Shown here: positions 11,700-22,099 of the stretch, in pieces
How positions within the stretch are numbered: position 1 is the first letter of the stretch
How the letters are laid out: every line of letters begins with the position of its first letter
NCBI RefSeq assembly: GCF_963576675.1
Contig: NC_088915.1
Location: 6,639,001 to 6,703,000 of the forward strand
DNA length: 64,000 bases
Direction of reading: 5' to 3'
Origin: Euphorbia lathyris
Taxonomy: Eukaryota > Streptophyta > Magnoliopsida > Malpighiales > Euphorbiaceae
Made by a program: the position numbers and the translations under genes
Notes under the pieces: generated by a model
What the model was told of the DNA's origin: nothing
The model's input: the letters and a program-made list of their open reading frames with translations, nothing else
Database searches by the model: none

Positions 11700-12060
11700 T
11701 TAAAATGAATAAGGTACCAAAATAAGCTTATGATTTTTGGAAAAGTATCAATTTAGGCTCCACGTATAAAATAGCACAAATATAAGCTTACCGTTTAAAA
11801 AAAAATATCAATTTAGGCTTCCATAACAGAACGTGACACATCATTTATATTACTCTTGTTAAGTTTTGATTTCTCTCTCCATGTACAATTGACAGAACTT
11901 AACGAAATAATATAAATAATGTGTCACGTTCCGTTATCGAATCTTTAATTGGTACTACTTTTTAAACATTAAACCTACATTGATACTATTTTATATGTAA
12001 AGGGTAAATTAATAGGTCTCAAAAAAAAAAATCATAAGCTTATTTTGACACCTTATCTTT
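11700..12060. mobile_element. Foldback MITE related to the 3594-3832 family
   Basis: The left end (AATAAGGTACCAAAATAAGC then TTATGATTTTT) is complementary to the right end (AAAAATCATAAGCTTATTTT then GACACCTTATC). A second inner palindrome surrounds ATAATGTGTCACGTTCCGTT near 11830-11945. The termini resemble the AAGGTATCAAAATGA ends of 3594-3832. Confidence 0.55.
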
Positions 12061-12061
12061 T

Positions 12062-12926
12062 TTAAAATAAGGCCTAATACATCGTCAACTGCTTGAGCTT
12101 GTCCATAATAGTAGATTGTATCCCTGAACTTTGCAAATGTCTTACCAGCTCTCTGAACTTGTTTATTTTGTATCACCAGCTCCCTAAACTTGTCCATAAA
12201 AATTTATTAGCTCCTTGAACTTTGCAAATGTCTCATCAGCTCCCTAATCTTGCTTATTTCGTAACAATTAAATACAAAAATCATAATATTAACTCGGATT
12301 AAGGTGCAAAAATACCCTTAACGTTTTGGGTCAGGAGTAATTTTACCCATAACGTCTAAAATGGTGCAATTTTACCCCTAACATTAGTAGCCAAGACCAA
12401 AATTATAAAATTTGGTGAATTTTTTGAATTATTTTGTCCAATTCGTACAAAAGTCATTATATTTTTTTTTCCACATCCCAACAGATGTTTGTGATTTGTT
12501 ACTGATAAAATGATATACGCGTGAAGTGTAGACGACAAGATTCATGGTCGGGAACAGTTTGATGAATTATTTCTCAAATTAATCCAATTTATCAATATTA
12601 TGGTTAAAATTGTTATTGGCTTCCAACATTATGGGTAAAATTGCACCATTTTAGACACTAGGGGTAAAATTACTCCTGACCCAAAACGTTAGGGGTATTT
12701 TTGCACCTTAATCCGAATTAGTATTATGGTTTTTTGTATTTAGTTGTTACAGAATAAACAAGTTTAGGAAGCTGGTGAGACACTTGCAAAGTTCAGGGAG
12801 CTAATCAATTTTTATAGACAAGTTTAGAGAACTGGTGATACGAAATAAGCAAGTTTAAGGAACTGATGAGACACTTGCAAAGTTCAGGGAGTCAATCTGG
12901 TGATGATGTTTTAAGCCTTAAAATAA
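12062..12926. mobile_element. 847-bp composite foldback element, 9-bp TSD
   Basis: Element 12071-12917 is flanked by perfect TTAAAATAA (12062-12070 and 12918-12926). The outer arms carry repeated blocks (GAACTTTGCAAATGTCT, CAGCTCCCTAA, CTTGTCCATAA) complementary to the right arm (AGACACTTGCAAAGTTC, TTAGGAAGCTGG). The central 12301-12710 matches a separate MITE family with ends AAGGTGCAAAAATACCC, seen also at 35844-36888. The element is therefore either a composite or a nested insertion. It ends 212 bp upstream of the phytoene synthase start codon. Confidence 0.65.
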
Positions 12927-13080
12927 AGATTAAACATCATATTAGATAATTATACTTTAGAATGCAAAAGACAAATAAAAGAGAACAAAACAATGATTAG
13001 CTTAAATCAACAATGAAAAGATCCGAATATACACAATTAACTAACATTAAAAAATCCTAATCACACTAACCAAAATTAAC

Positions 13081-13090
13081 CTATTTAAAC
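13081..13090 (+). promoter_or_regulatory. Candidate TATA box of the phytoene synthase gene
   Basis: CTATTTAAAC lies 49-58 bp before the ATG at 13139, followed by a C/T-rich leader (CCTCATCATTCTCATCAT). It is the best TATA-like match in the 212 bp between the upstream foldback element and the start codon. The short distance implies a leader of roughly 20-30 nt, so an upstream start is also possible. Confidence 0.35.
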
Positions 13091-13138
13091 CTCATCATTC
13101 TCATCATAATTCTCCAAAATCATCCCATTTCCCCCAAA

Positions 13139-16100
13139 ATGAGTTCATCTTTTTCATATTCCGCAACTCCAAACCCATCGATGAACCCTATCAGAATCTC
13201 GAATTCGAAACTTACAGCAAGAGCATCATCGCAAGTGCTGACATTTCCGAGACCGAAGTTTTCCGAATTAGGAGGAAAAAAAGGAATCTCGAGTACAGAT
13301 GTTCATCAAATTAGAGAAATCATTGAGAAGCAGGTTCGAAAACCAGATGATGATGATGATTATCATTGTTGTTCGTTGAGAAAGCAGTCGCCGGCGGCGA
13401 AGTTTCATCCGGCGTTTCTCGAAGAAGCTTATGAGAGTTGTAGATTGATTTGTGCGGATTATGCTAAGACTTTTTATTTGGGGACTTTGCTCATGACTGA
13501 GGATCGACAGAAGGCTATTTGGGCGATTTATGGTAATTTCTTTGTTTGCCATTGTTAAATTTTGAGTTCAAATTGATTATAGAAAGAAAAGCTTTTTACC
13601 GACGGATATGGAGTCGGTAATCCGTGGTTTCGTCGGTAAACTAGAAGTGTGTTTGAGAGAGATGATGCTTAGAAGGGGAAGGATGAATATTGCGGCATTT
13701 CTATGCATTTAAGTTTCATCCTTCCGTTTTTTAACGCTCTCTTTCAACAAGACACTCAGCACGAAAACGGAACCGGTATCGTGTGAATGTTATTTCTAAA
13801 ATATAATCTTTATAAAAAAAAATTATAGTATTTATCGTAATTTTAAGTGAACATTCTATTTTGATTTAACCATTAACGAAGATGCTCAATTTGAGTGGGT
13901 CTCGAGATAAATGAGGTTCACGAACTATTTAAGAAATTTAGTGTGGGACCCACTCAAATGAAGCGTCCTCATTGATTGTTATTTTAAATAGATCTATCTA
14001 TGGGTTTGGGTATCCATCCGGCCCACTTAAGTATGTGTTTCTTGGTTCGGGTTTGGACAATAAAATTTGATCTTAGGTCATGTCTGTTAAAGCCCGCCTA
14101 TTTTTTTGAGTGGATTTGGGATTGATAAAAATAGCACAGACCGGCCTAGCACGGTCCGCCTTATGAGTATTAATTAGTAATTTATATATTTATAATTAAA
14201 TATTTATTTTTAAATATAAATTTTATTTTTTATAATTAAAAATTATGTATATTTTTTTAGATGGACTTATATGGGCTGGGCTTGAGATTTGATTTTTAAG
14301 CTCGAGTCCAGCCCGATCAAAATTAATAGCGGGCTGTGTCATTTTATCACTAATCAGTAACATATTAAAAACATAATTAGTAATCAGTAAGAAATCACTA
14401 ACAATTTTACCTTTAACATTGGTAAATTTTAATAATTTTAGACATGATTAATAAAACTATCATAAATCTTGTTATTTCCAGTGTATATGTGCGTCATTTT
14501 ATCACTAATCAGTAACAGATTAAAGACATATATATGTACATGGAAATAAAATATATTGTGTTTTGTACGTGTTGGACGGAAAAAATTCAAAAATCAAATA
14601 TTTGTTCAAATTTAAAAATATTTCCTCCCCAAATCTATTCTGAAATTAAAAAATATATATACTTTCAGAATAGATTTGGAGAGGAAATATTTTTTTAATG
14701 AACTGAACAAAATATCTATATTTTTTTTAATGATATCCAAAATTTGTCAACGTTATGAGTAAAATTGTTTTCGGCTGCCAATATTAAGGATAGATATTAG
14801 AGGTAAAATTGCTTTTGCTAACGTTAGAGGTATTTTTATATCTTATCCCTATAAAATAATATATTATATATGTATATACCGGTCACGACAGGCTTGACAT
14901 GTCCGCTTTGTCTTATTTTTATAAATCTTGAACCAATACAAAAATAGACGGGATTTAACGGACCCGGCCTAATGCTATTTTCCTTTATTTAAGCCCGGCC
15001 CATTTGATACGGGTTTGGATGGTCCGGACAGATACCCGAGCCTATGAATAGGTCTAATTTGAAAGTGAAATTGTTTGGGCAGTTTGGTGCAGAAGGACAG
15101 ATGAATTAGTAGATGGGCCAAACGCAGCCTACATGAGCTCGGCCGTCCTGGATAGATGGGCGGAGAGGCTCGAAGATATCTTCGCCGGCCGTCCTTATGA
15201 CTTGCTTGATGCTGCTCTTACTGATACTGTTTCTAAATTCCCTATTGATATCAAGGTATTTATTTATTTTATTTAATCAACAAAAATTGGTAAATTACAC
15301 TTGTGATATCTCAACTTTGTTTTACTTTCACTATGGTCCTTCAATTTCAAAATCAGACGTTATGGTCTTTGAACGGTGGTTTTATGGGAAATCAACTTTA
15401 ATTTTTGTTTTTGTTTTTCATTTTTAAAATAAGTCACATCAGTCCTGACATTTTATGGACCATAAACAAGAGATAAGAGACTTTTAATAAAAAAAAAAAA
15501 ATGTACTTAAAAGTCTGAAATAGAAATTTGACCCATTTAGGCCTAAGTTTATAACAAAAGAATTACGATATACGTAGTTAAAAAAAATTGGGCCCCTTTT
15601 GACACTGGACCTAGGCGACCGCACTCCTGGCCTATGCCCATGACTAGCCCTAAAATAAGTGATTATGTTTAGGGTTGTAATTGAGCGGAGCCGAGCTTTG
15701 GCATGATCATGTTCGGCTAGTTAGAAAATGGGCGTGCTCGAACTCAGTTCAAGCTTAACATCTTGTTCGAGCATGTTTCATTAAGAAAATTACCTGATTG
15801 TGAGCTGTTAGCGAGCAACTCGTTTATATTTATAAGCTACGTAGTTTGAAAATCTACAAAACTAAAGTTCTCTTCTATGGAAATATTATTATTAAAAAAC
15901 AAAGGTAAAGAATTTATTAGTCCCTATTTTTTACCTAACACAATATTTATCCTCATATTAATACATTATTTAGTCCTTAAATTTTACTTTTTTCTATTCA
16001 ACAGTTTAGTTTCTCAAATATTTGAATTATTAAACAGTTTACTCCCTCTATAAGGAACTAAACTGTCAAATAAAACCAAAATTCAGAACATATAGTGTAT

Positions 16101-19100
16101 TATTAAAATACGAGGACTAAACAAAGTGTTAGGTAAATTTACAGGAACTAATAAACTATTTATCTAAAAAATAATTGAACTGAGCTTGCTCACGAGTCTG
16201 TTCATGAACATTATAATCAAACTTGTTCACGAATCTATGACCGGGCATGCTCGCGAGTTTTCGAGGTGAGTTTTGATGTGCTCAAGCTCGGATCGTTTAT
16301 AAATCGAGCTGAACACGGTCGAGCTTTTATCGAGCCACTCTTGAGCGGCTCAGATTGTTTATAACCCTAATCACACTAGTGTTGTAAACGTCCAGTGACC
16401 ATAATCCCTGGTTTTGAAGTTCATGGACCATAATGAAAATAAGATAAAGTTGAGGGACCATAAGTGTAATTTACCCGAACAAAAATTAAAAAGTTAATTT
16501 TTTTTTAGTTTTTTCTTGATCTCTTGAATTGATTAAGTTTGTTTTGATGGCAGCCATTTAAGGACATGATTGAAGGAATGAGAATGGATATAAAGAAAAG
16601 TAGATATGAAAATTTTGAAGAGCTATATCTATACTGCTATTATGTTGCTGGTACAGTTGGTTTAATGAGTGTTCCAGTTATGGGGATAGCACCTGATTCT
16701 TCTCTTTCTCATCAACATATTTACAACTCTGCTTTTTATTTGGGCATTGGTAATCAACTCACTAATATTCTCAGAGATGTTGGAGAAGAGTAAGTTCCTT
16801 TTCTTTCTTCTTCTTTTTCTTTTAAATGGGCCGAAACCAGTAATTGTCCGACCACTCAAATGATGACATATTAATTTAACTGCTAATATAACATCATCTA
16901 AGTGGAGGGATCAGTACTACTCAGATCGTGGCACATTAATCTAACTGGTGATATGATGTCATCTTAGTGTAGGGATCAGTACTAGTCCCGATTAGTACGG
17001 GTCCCGACCACTCAGATGATGTCACGTTAATCTAATTGCTGATATGGTATTATATGAGTGGGGAGATCAATACTACTAGTTCTGACCATTCAGATGATAC
17101 CGCGTTAATCTAACTGCTGATATGATGTTATCTTAGTGGAGAGATTAGTACTGGTCTCGATCAGTGCTGGTCCCGACCACTCAGATGATGCCACGTTAAT
17201 CTAACTGTTGATATGATATCATCTGAGTGGGGCGATCAGTACTGGTTTTGACCATTCAGATGATGCCACGTTAATCTAACTGCTGATATGATGTTATCTT
17301 AGTGGAGGGATTAGTACTGGTCCCGACCACTCAAACGACGCCACGTTAATTTAACTGTTGATATGGCATCATCTGAGTGGAGAGATCAGTACTAGTCCCG
17401 ACCATTCAGATGATGCAACGTTAATCTAACTGCGGATATAATGTTATCTTAGTGGAGGGATCAGTACTGGTCCCGACCACTCAGATGATACCATGTTAAT
17501 CTAACCGTTGATATGACATCATTTGACTGGAGGAATCAGTATTTGGTTCTGATTCATAGTAAAATTTCTCCTTTTTCTTTTACATTAAATATATTTATAT
17601 ATGTAGAAATAGTTAAAATACACATGATAGTCACGGGAGTTTGAGATTTGTTTCTTAAAAGATTGATGCATTTTATTTTCTTTCGGATAAAATTACTTAA
17701 ACACTTCACGTTTGATTTCAATAGAGTTGTTAAGGAGCTATTTGAACCAAGATTTAATAAGAGCTTTTTATTTTAATATCTAACAAAGTCATTCAGTCAA
17801 ATTTATGGGGATGCAAACGGGGTGGGGATGAGGTGGAACGGGGATTAGATTACATTCTTCATCCACGATCTCCAACCTATCAGGGATTTTCCATCCCTGA
17901 AACTTAAATGAGGATAATTTTGTCTTCGTCCCCGCAGAGATCTCCATTCCTAGTTTCATTTTGTATTTTTTATATGTAAAAAACTTTTATTCTATTTTTT
18001 CTTCGATATTCTTGGCATTTATTATAATATAACGATAAAGAATAAGATTGAATTTGAGTTGAGTGGTTGAAAAAAAGAATAAAATTGACTTAACCTAATA
18101 ATTCTAAAAAGAATCACAAATATATATATAATAATTAAAAAAAAAATATGAAACAGAAAATTAATCAGGACGGATATCCCCTGTGGGGACATATCATGGA
18201 TGAGTACCGGAATCCCTAAGGACCGGAGATACCTATCCTTGTTCCCACTTGTATAGGATAAAACAATCCTCATCTCTGCCCTATGCGATTTCCAGCCTCC
18301 CATAGGGCAGATCCCGACGTGGATGGAGATCCTTGCCCCATCTACCAACTAGAGAGGGCATGGGTTCAATTCTCACGTTTGTAATTTTTTTGATATATTT
18401 TTAATATATAAATGTTATGGGTAGTCAAGTCTAAAAAGACAAGTTTCATTTTATTACCTCATTTTAGAATAACTATTTTTAATTTGATTAAATTTAATTT
18501 TTTTAAAAAGTTTCGTTTTATTACCTTAAATTGATTAAATTTGAAAATTAAAAATTAATTTATGCAATGATATGAATAAAAATCAATTAGTAAATTTTAT
18601 ATTAAAGGAGTCCTTACTGCTTGTTTTACCTATGGCCCCTAAATTATCAAGACCGGCCCTGACTATCTTTTACGTCATGTGAGTTTTTGTTTACAAATTA
18701 GCTGAAATGATTTATTAAAATCAGATCTGAAATTCAGTAATTTTATAGAGTTTTCATTTTTCTCTATCTGTTTTTTTCTCTCAATTTTCACGTGTTTTGA
18801 TGGAGGTTTTGAGGATCCATTTGTTGTCGGAAAATTCATTCAATTAAATCTTTATAAATATTAAAATACAGTAAAACCTCTATAAATTAATAATTTTGGG
18901 ACCATGAAATTTTATTAATTTTTAGAGATATTAATTTATCGAGTATTAATTTAGTGAACTGGCCCAAGTTGGGATTAGAAGAAATTATTATTTTAAAGAG
19001 GTTATTAATTTATCGAGTATTAATTTATGAAGGTTTTACTGTACTCTTATGGGTGGATCTTGGATCTGTACTGACAATAACATGTATGTATATTTATAAT

Positions 19101-21229
19101 TGCAGTGCATTGAGAGGAAGAATATATTTGCCACAAGATGAGTTATCACAATTTGGACTAAGTGATAAGGATGTATTTGAAAGAAAAGTCAGTGATGGAT
19201 GGAGGGAATTTATGAAAGAGCAAATTAAGAGGGCTAGATACTATTTTAACCTTGCTGAGGAGGGTGCCTCACAACTTGACAAAGATAGCCGGTGGCCGGT
19301 AATTTTATACTCTCTCTGTTTCATATTAGATGTTTTAATGGAAAGTTATACAGAAATTAAGGACATTAGAAAAAAAAGATTTTATTGTCGCTTATTTATT
19401 GATTCCACTATTTATTTATTATATAATAAGTTAATTATTTTAATTAATTTCCATAAATCCATGTTTTATAACACACAGAATATGACTTAATGTGTATTGA
19501 ACATATAATATGACATGTAATATGAAACAAGAAAAAATCTCTAGAAATACATATAATATGAAACGGATGGCATATATTATGTGTTAATTTCCGAAAAAAT
19601 TATATTATACTCTCCAGAATATTGAAATAAAAATATTTTTCTCAAAGAAATATAAAAATAAATTATTAAATATATAAAATATATTTTAAATATTTTAAAT
19701 AATAACATTATTAAATCTAAAATTAAAATTTAGATAGTAAAAACAATATTTTTAAGACAATAATATTTTAATATTTTTATTTTTATATAATAAAATATTG
19801 AATTATATTTTTTTATTATTAAAATTAGATAGGAGAGAGGAGAGGGGAGGGAAATATACGCCGAGAATAATTTAATCTTTTTGAAAAAAAAAATATATTT
19901 TTTTTGGTAGGAAAAGGAAAAGAAAGAAAAAACAAAGACTAAGACTAACCCGGGATTAGCCTAGGGAAGCTAAAATATATTTAATTATTTAAAATAATTA
20001 TTCTTTAAGTTAAATAATTTATTAGTTGCCATTTTTTATGTAACTGAATGTTTAGTCTCATTATTTGGAAAAAAATACATAAAGTTTATTGATCCAACTT
20101 ACCAATGTTAGAGGTAAAATTGCTCTTGGCGGCTAATGTTATGGATAAAATTGCACAATTTTAAATGTTAGAGATAAAATTGATCTTAACTATAAAAATT
20201 TAGGGTAAATTCCAAAAAAAACCCTGTGGTTTCATGTTATTCCAAAAAAACCCTTGTGGTTTGTTAATACAAAAAAAAAGGACTGTGGTTTGCGCCGTTA
20301 CCCCGAAAAACGGAAAATGGCTTAACACCGTTAAAGTGCTGACGTGGCACAGGGGTAAGGTTGGAAATTCGAATTTTTTTATTTTTTTATTTTTTTCCCT
20401 CTCTCTCTCCTCCTTCTTCTTCTTCCTTCTTCCTCCTTCTCCTCCTTCTTCTTCTTCCTTCTTCTTCTTCTCTCCTCCTCCTTCTTCTTCTTCTTCTTCT
20501 TTTTCTTTTTCCTTTTTCTTCTTCTTCCTCCTTCTTCTTCCTTCTTTTTTTTCTTTTTTTTTTAAGTTTCCGGAAATCTAGAAATTTCCAGATTTCCGGA
20601 AATTTTCCAGAATCCAGAAATCCGGAAATTTTCCAGATTAGTGTCCGAAATTTAAAAAAAAAAAGAAAAGAGGAAAAAAAAGAAAAAGGAAGAAGAAAGA
20701 AGGAAGAAGAAGAAGGAGGAGGAGAGAAGAAGAATAAGAAGGAAGAAGAAGAGGAAGAAGAAGAAGAAGGAGGAGAGAGAGAGGGAAAAAAAATCGAATT
20801 TCCAACCTTACCTCTTGCCACGTCAGCACTTTAACGGTGTTAAGGCATTTTCCGTTTTTCGGGGTAACGGCGCAAACCACAGTCCTTTTTTTTTGTATTA
20901 ACAAACCACAAGGGTTTTTTTGGAATAACATGAAACCACAGAGGTTTTTTTTGGAATTTACCCAAAAATTAAGGGTTATTTTTTTTTTTTACGTTATCCT
21001 AATTAAAGTCAATACTATAAAAATGCTAATTTTGTGAAATTAATATTTGCAGGTATGGTCATGCTTAATATTATATAGACAAATATTGGATGCAATTGAA
21101 GAAAATGATTATGATAACTTGACAAAGAGAGCATTTGTTGGAAAGACTAAGAAGTTTCTCTCCTTGCCTTTAGCATACACTAGAGCTCAATCTTCACCTA
21201 CTTTCTTTCTTCCCTCACATATTGCATAA
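13139..21229 (+). CDS. PSY3: Phytoene synthase, PSY3-like, complete five-exon gene
   Basis: Condenses two geranylgeranyl diphosphates into phytoene, the entry step of carotenoid synthesis in plastids. Exons: 13139-13532, 15083-15255, 16554-16789, 19106-19298, 21053-21229. All introns are GT-AG and the phases agree, giving 390 aa. Residues 1-45 are Ser-rich, as in a transit peptide. Both Asp-rich motifs are intact: DELVD (138-142, within [14 protein letters not shown]) and DVGED (264-268, within [13 protein letters not shown]). RIYLPQDEL follows. Family members are usually 400-440 aa, so the protein is short mainly at its N-terminus, and the C-terminus (after LAYTRAQSS) is its own. DALRGR replaces the common DARRGR. 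These differences, and my recollection of the root/symbiosis-linked PSY3 clade supplying strigolactone precursors, suggest PSY3. The clade is an inference; the enzyme identity is secure. Introns total 6.9 kb and are filled with repeats. Confidence 0.93.
13857..13992. repeat. Foldback repeat in PSY intron 1
   Basis: CATTAACGAAGATGCTCAAT then GAGTGGGTCTCG on the left is matched by CCCACTCAAATGAAGCGTCC then TCATTGATTG on the right: about 45-bp imperfect arms and a ~45-bp loop. No clear target duplication. Confidence 0.5.
13987..15056. mobile_element. Foldback element filling most of PSY intron 1
   Basis: The left end (TAGATCTATCTATGGGTTTG then GGTATCCATCCGGCCC) is complementary to the right end (GGATGGTCCGGACAG, ATACCCGAGCC, TATGAATAGGTCTA). 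The interior 14340-14850 contains fragments of the CCCCTAACGTT-type MITE family (GGTAAAATTGCTTTTGCTAA, GAGGTATTTTTATATCTTAT). The right end stops 26 bp before exon 2, overlapping the likely polypyrimidine/branch region of the intron. Confidence 0.55.
15671..16368. mobile_element. Middle nested MITE (GAGC family) in PSY intron 2
   Basis: AGGGTTGTAATTGAGCGGAG at the left is inverted at the right as GAGCGGCTCAGATTGTTTAT followed by AACCCT. Subterminal GAGC/GCTC blocks match the 1821-2176 element. It lies wholly inside 15289-16477 and itself hosts a third element. Confidence 0.6.
15902..16166. mobile_element. Innermost nested MITE (TTTATTAGTCCC family)
   Basis: The left end (GGTAAAGAATTTATTAGTCC) is complementary to the right end (GGAACTAATAAACTATTTAT). 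It belongs to the family represented by 34911-35801 and 53953-54211. Flanks TAAAAAACA and TAAAAAATA form a plausible imperfect 9-bp duplication. Confidence 0.6.
16846..17545 (+). repeat. 75-bp minisatellite, nine units, in PSY intron 3
   Basis: About nine head-to-tail units, each reading GTCCCGACCACTCAGATGAT, then GCCACGTTAATCTAACTG, then TTGATATGATATCATC, then TGAGTGGAGGGATCAGTACT. Within a unit CCACTCAGATGATG is complementary to CATCATCTGAGTGG, so each unit can fold into a hairpin. From the fourth unit on, units alternate between two variants (ATGTTATCTTAGTGGAG and CATCATCTGAGTGG), giving a higher-order period near 150 bp. The second and fourth units carry an extra partial GATCAGTGCTG-type repeat. 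The array begins 57 bp after exon 3. Confidence 0.8.
17815..18350. mobile_element. Foldback element, GGGGATGCAAACGGGG-type ends
   Basis: The left end (GGGGATGCAAACGGGGTGGG) and the right end (GGAGATCCTTGCCCCATC) are imperfectly inverted, with matching inner blocks (ATCCCTGAAAC, CCCCGCAGAGATCTCC versus GGATATCCCCTGTGGGG). It reads as a common plant hAT-type MITE. Located in PSY intron 3. Confidence 0.45.
18867..19043. mobile_element. Tc1/mariner-type MITE with TA duplication
   Basis: A 173-bp element at 18869-19041 begins CAGTAAAACCTCTATAAATT and ends AGGTTTTACTG, flanked by TA on both sides (18867-18868, 19042-19043). ATTAATTTATCGAGTATTAA occurs twice. TA target sites and CAGT ends are typical of Tc1/mariner-like MITEs. 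It stops 64 bp before exon 4 of PSY. Confidence 0.7.
20194..20972. mobile_element. 761-bp hairpin element with polypyrimidine/polypurine arms
   Basis: 20203-20963 is a near-complete palindrome. The left arm starts GGGTAAATTCCAAAAAAAAC, then CCTGTGGTTTCATGTTATTC, and later CCGTTAAAGTGCTGACGTGG; the right arm is its complement. Inside, a (CTT)n-rich tract (20396-20563) faces a (GAA)n-rich tract (20652-20788) around a core of CCGGAAATTTTCC-type repeats. Flanks AAAAATTTA (20194-20202) and AAAAATTAA (20964-20972) match 8 of 9 as a target duplication, fitting a Mutator-like MITE. It sits in PSY intron 4, ending 89 bp before exon 5. Open frames here are low-complexity artefacts. Confidence 0.75.
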
Positions 21230-21330
21230 ATAAATATATATTGTACAATTATTAAAATTACTAGTTTTGTAACAAAGTTTATTGTTGTTAAATCTAAAAT
21301 ATAGGCTACCCCTTTTGTTGATCATGATTC

Positions 21331-22095
21331 TTACTCCTTCCATTCCGAATTATACGTCGTTTATGGAGAGAAAAAAGTTCTGAATTATAAGTCGTTTTTA
21401 CTTAATTTCCATACATTATCTCAATTTTGCCTTTGCTAAAAATTCTCCTTTTAATAACGTATCTTTCTAAAAATATGGAAAGTTTATGAGAGAATATTAG
21501 GTGAGAACAGAGAGAAGATTGCGCCACGTATAGTGATATGCTCATGCTTGTCGAGTTGAGACTTAGGCAAGTGAAGTCATGAGGCAACAATGTACTATAT
21601 TAAAGGATCACTGGTTTGTTATTATCGTGGGAACTATAACGAACTTAAAACTAGTGTACGTCTTAGTTGTGATGGTGTTTCATCGATATAGGTATTGGAT
21701 GTTAGACTAGGGGCACATGAGCTTATGAAATAGTACTTGCTCAATTTAAGGAAGGGAGAAAAATTCGGAATTATAAGTCGTTTTTACTCAATTTCACTAT
21801 ATTTTCTCATTGCCCTTGCTAAAAAATCTCCTTTTGATAACGTATCTTTCCAAGAATATGAAAAGTTTATGAGAGAATATTGGGTGAGAATTGAGAGAAA
21901 CTTGCGGCACTTTACAAATTTATCTATTTTAATTGTATTGTAATTAATGAGAAGTGAGTAAATATTATGTGAGAATTAGTCATTAAAGATGAGATTATAA
22001 CACAACATTATCCTTTTAAGCCTTATTTAATGACTTTTTAATTTACAAAATTATAGCTTAAACGACATATATTTCATAATAGATTGAGTAACTTA
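21331..22095. mobile_element. Stowaway-like MITE with internal duplication
   Basis: The left end (TACTCCTTCCATTCCGAATT, then ATACGTCGTTT) is inverted at the right (AAACGACATATATTTCATAA, then TAGATTGAGTA). A ~140-bp block (GAATTATAAGTCGTTTTTAC, then CTCCTTTTRATAACGTATCT, then AAAAGTTTATGAGAGAATAT) occurs twice, at 21385-21510 and 21768-21900. It starts 102 bp after the PSY stop codon and may overlap its 3' UTR. Confidence 0.55.
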
Positions 22096-22099
22096 ATTT

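Larger units (their letters stand above)
15279..16487. mobile_element. Outer foldback element in PSY intron 2 (contains two further insertions)
   Basis: Element 15289-16477 is bounded by a perfect 10-bp duplication, AACAAAAATT (15279-15288, 16478-16487). Termini GGTAAATTACACTTGTGA and the complement of ATAAGTGTAATTTACCC are inverted repeats. Inner arms share TATGGTCC / GGACCATA blocks. It makes up 92% of intron 2 and ends 66 bp before exon 3. Confidence 0.7.

Noticed and set aside
20234..20931. Four overlapping open frames of 97-157 codons on both strands
   Set aside because: They are Ser/Phe or Glu/Lys runs read from the CTT/GAA tracts of a palindromic element inside a PSY intron. The same protein start appears on both strands because the arms are inverted copies.
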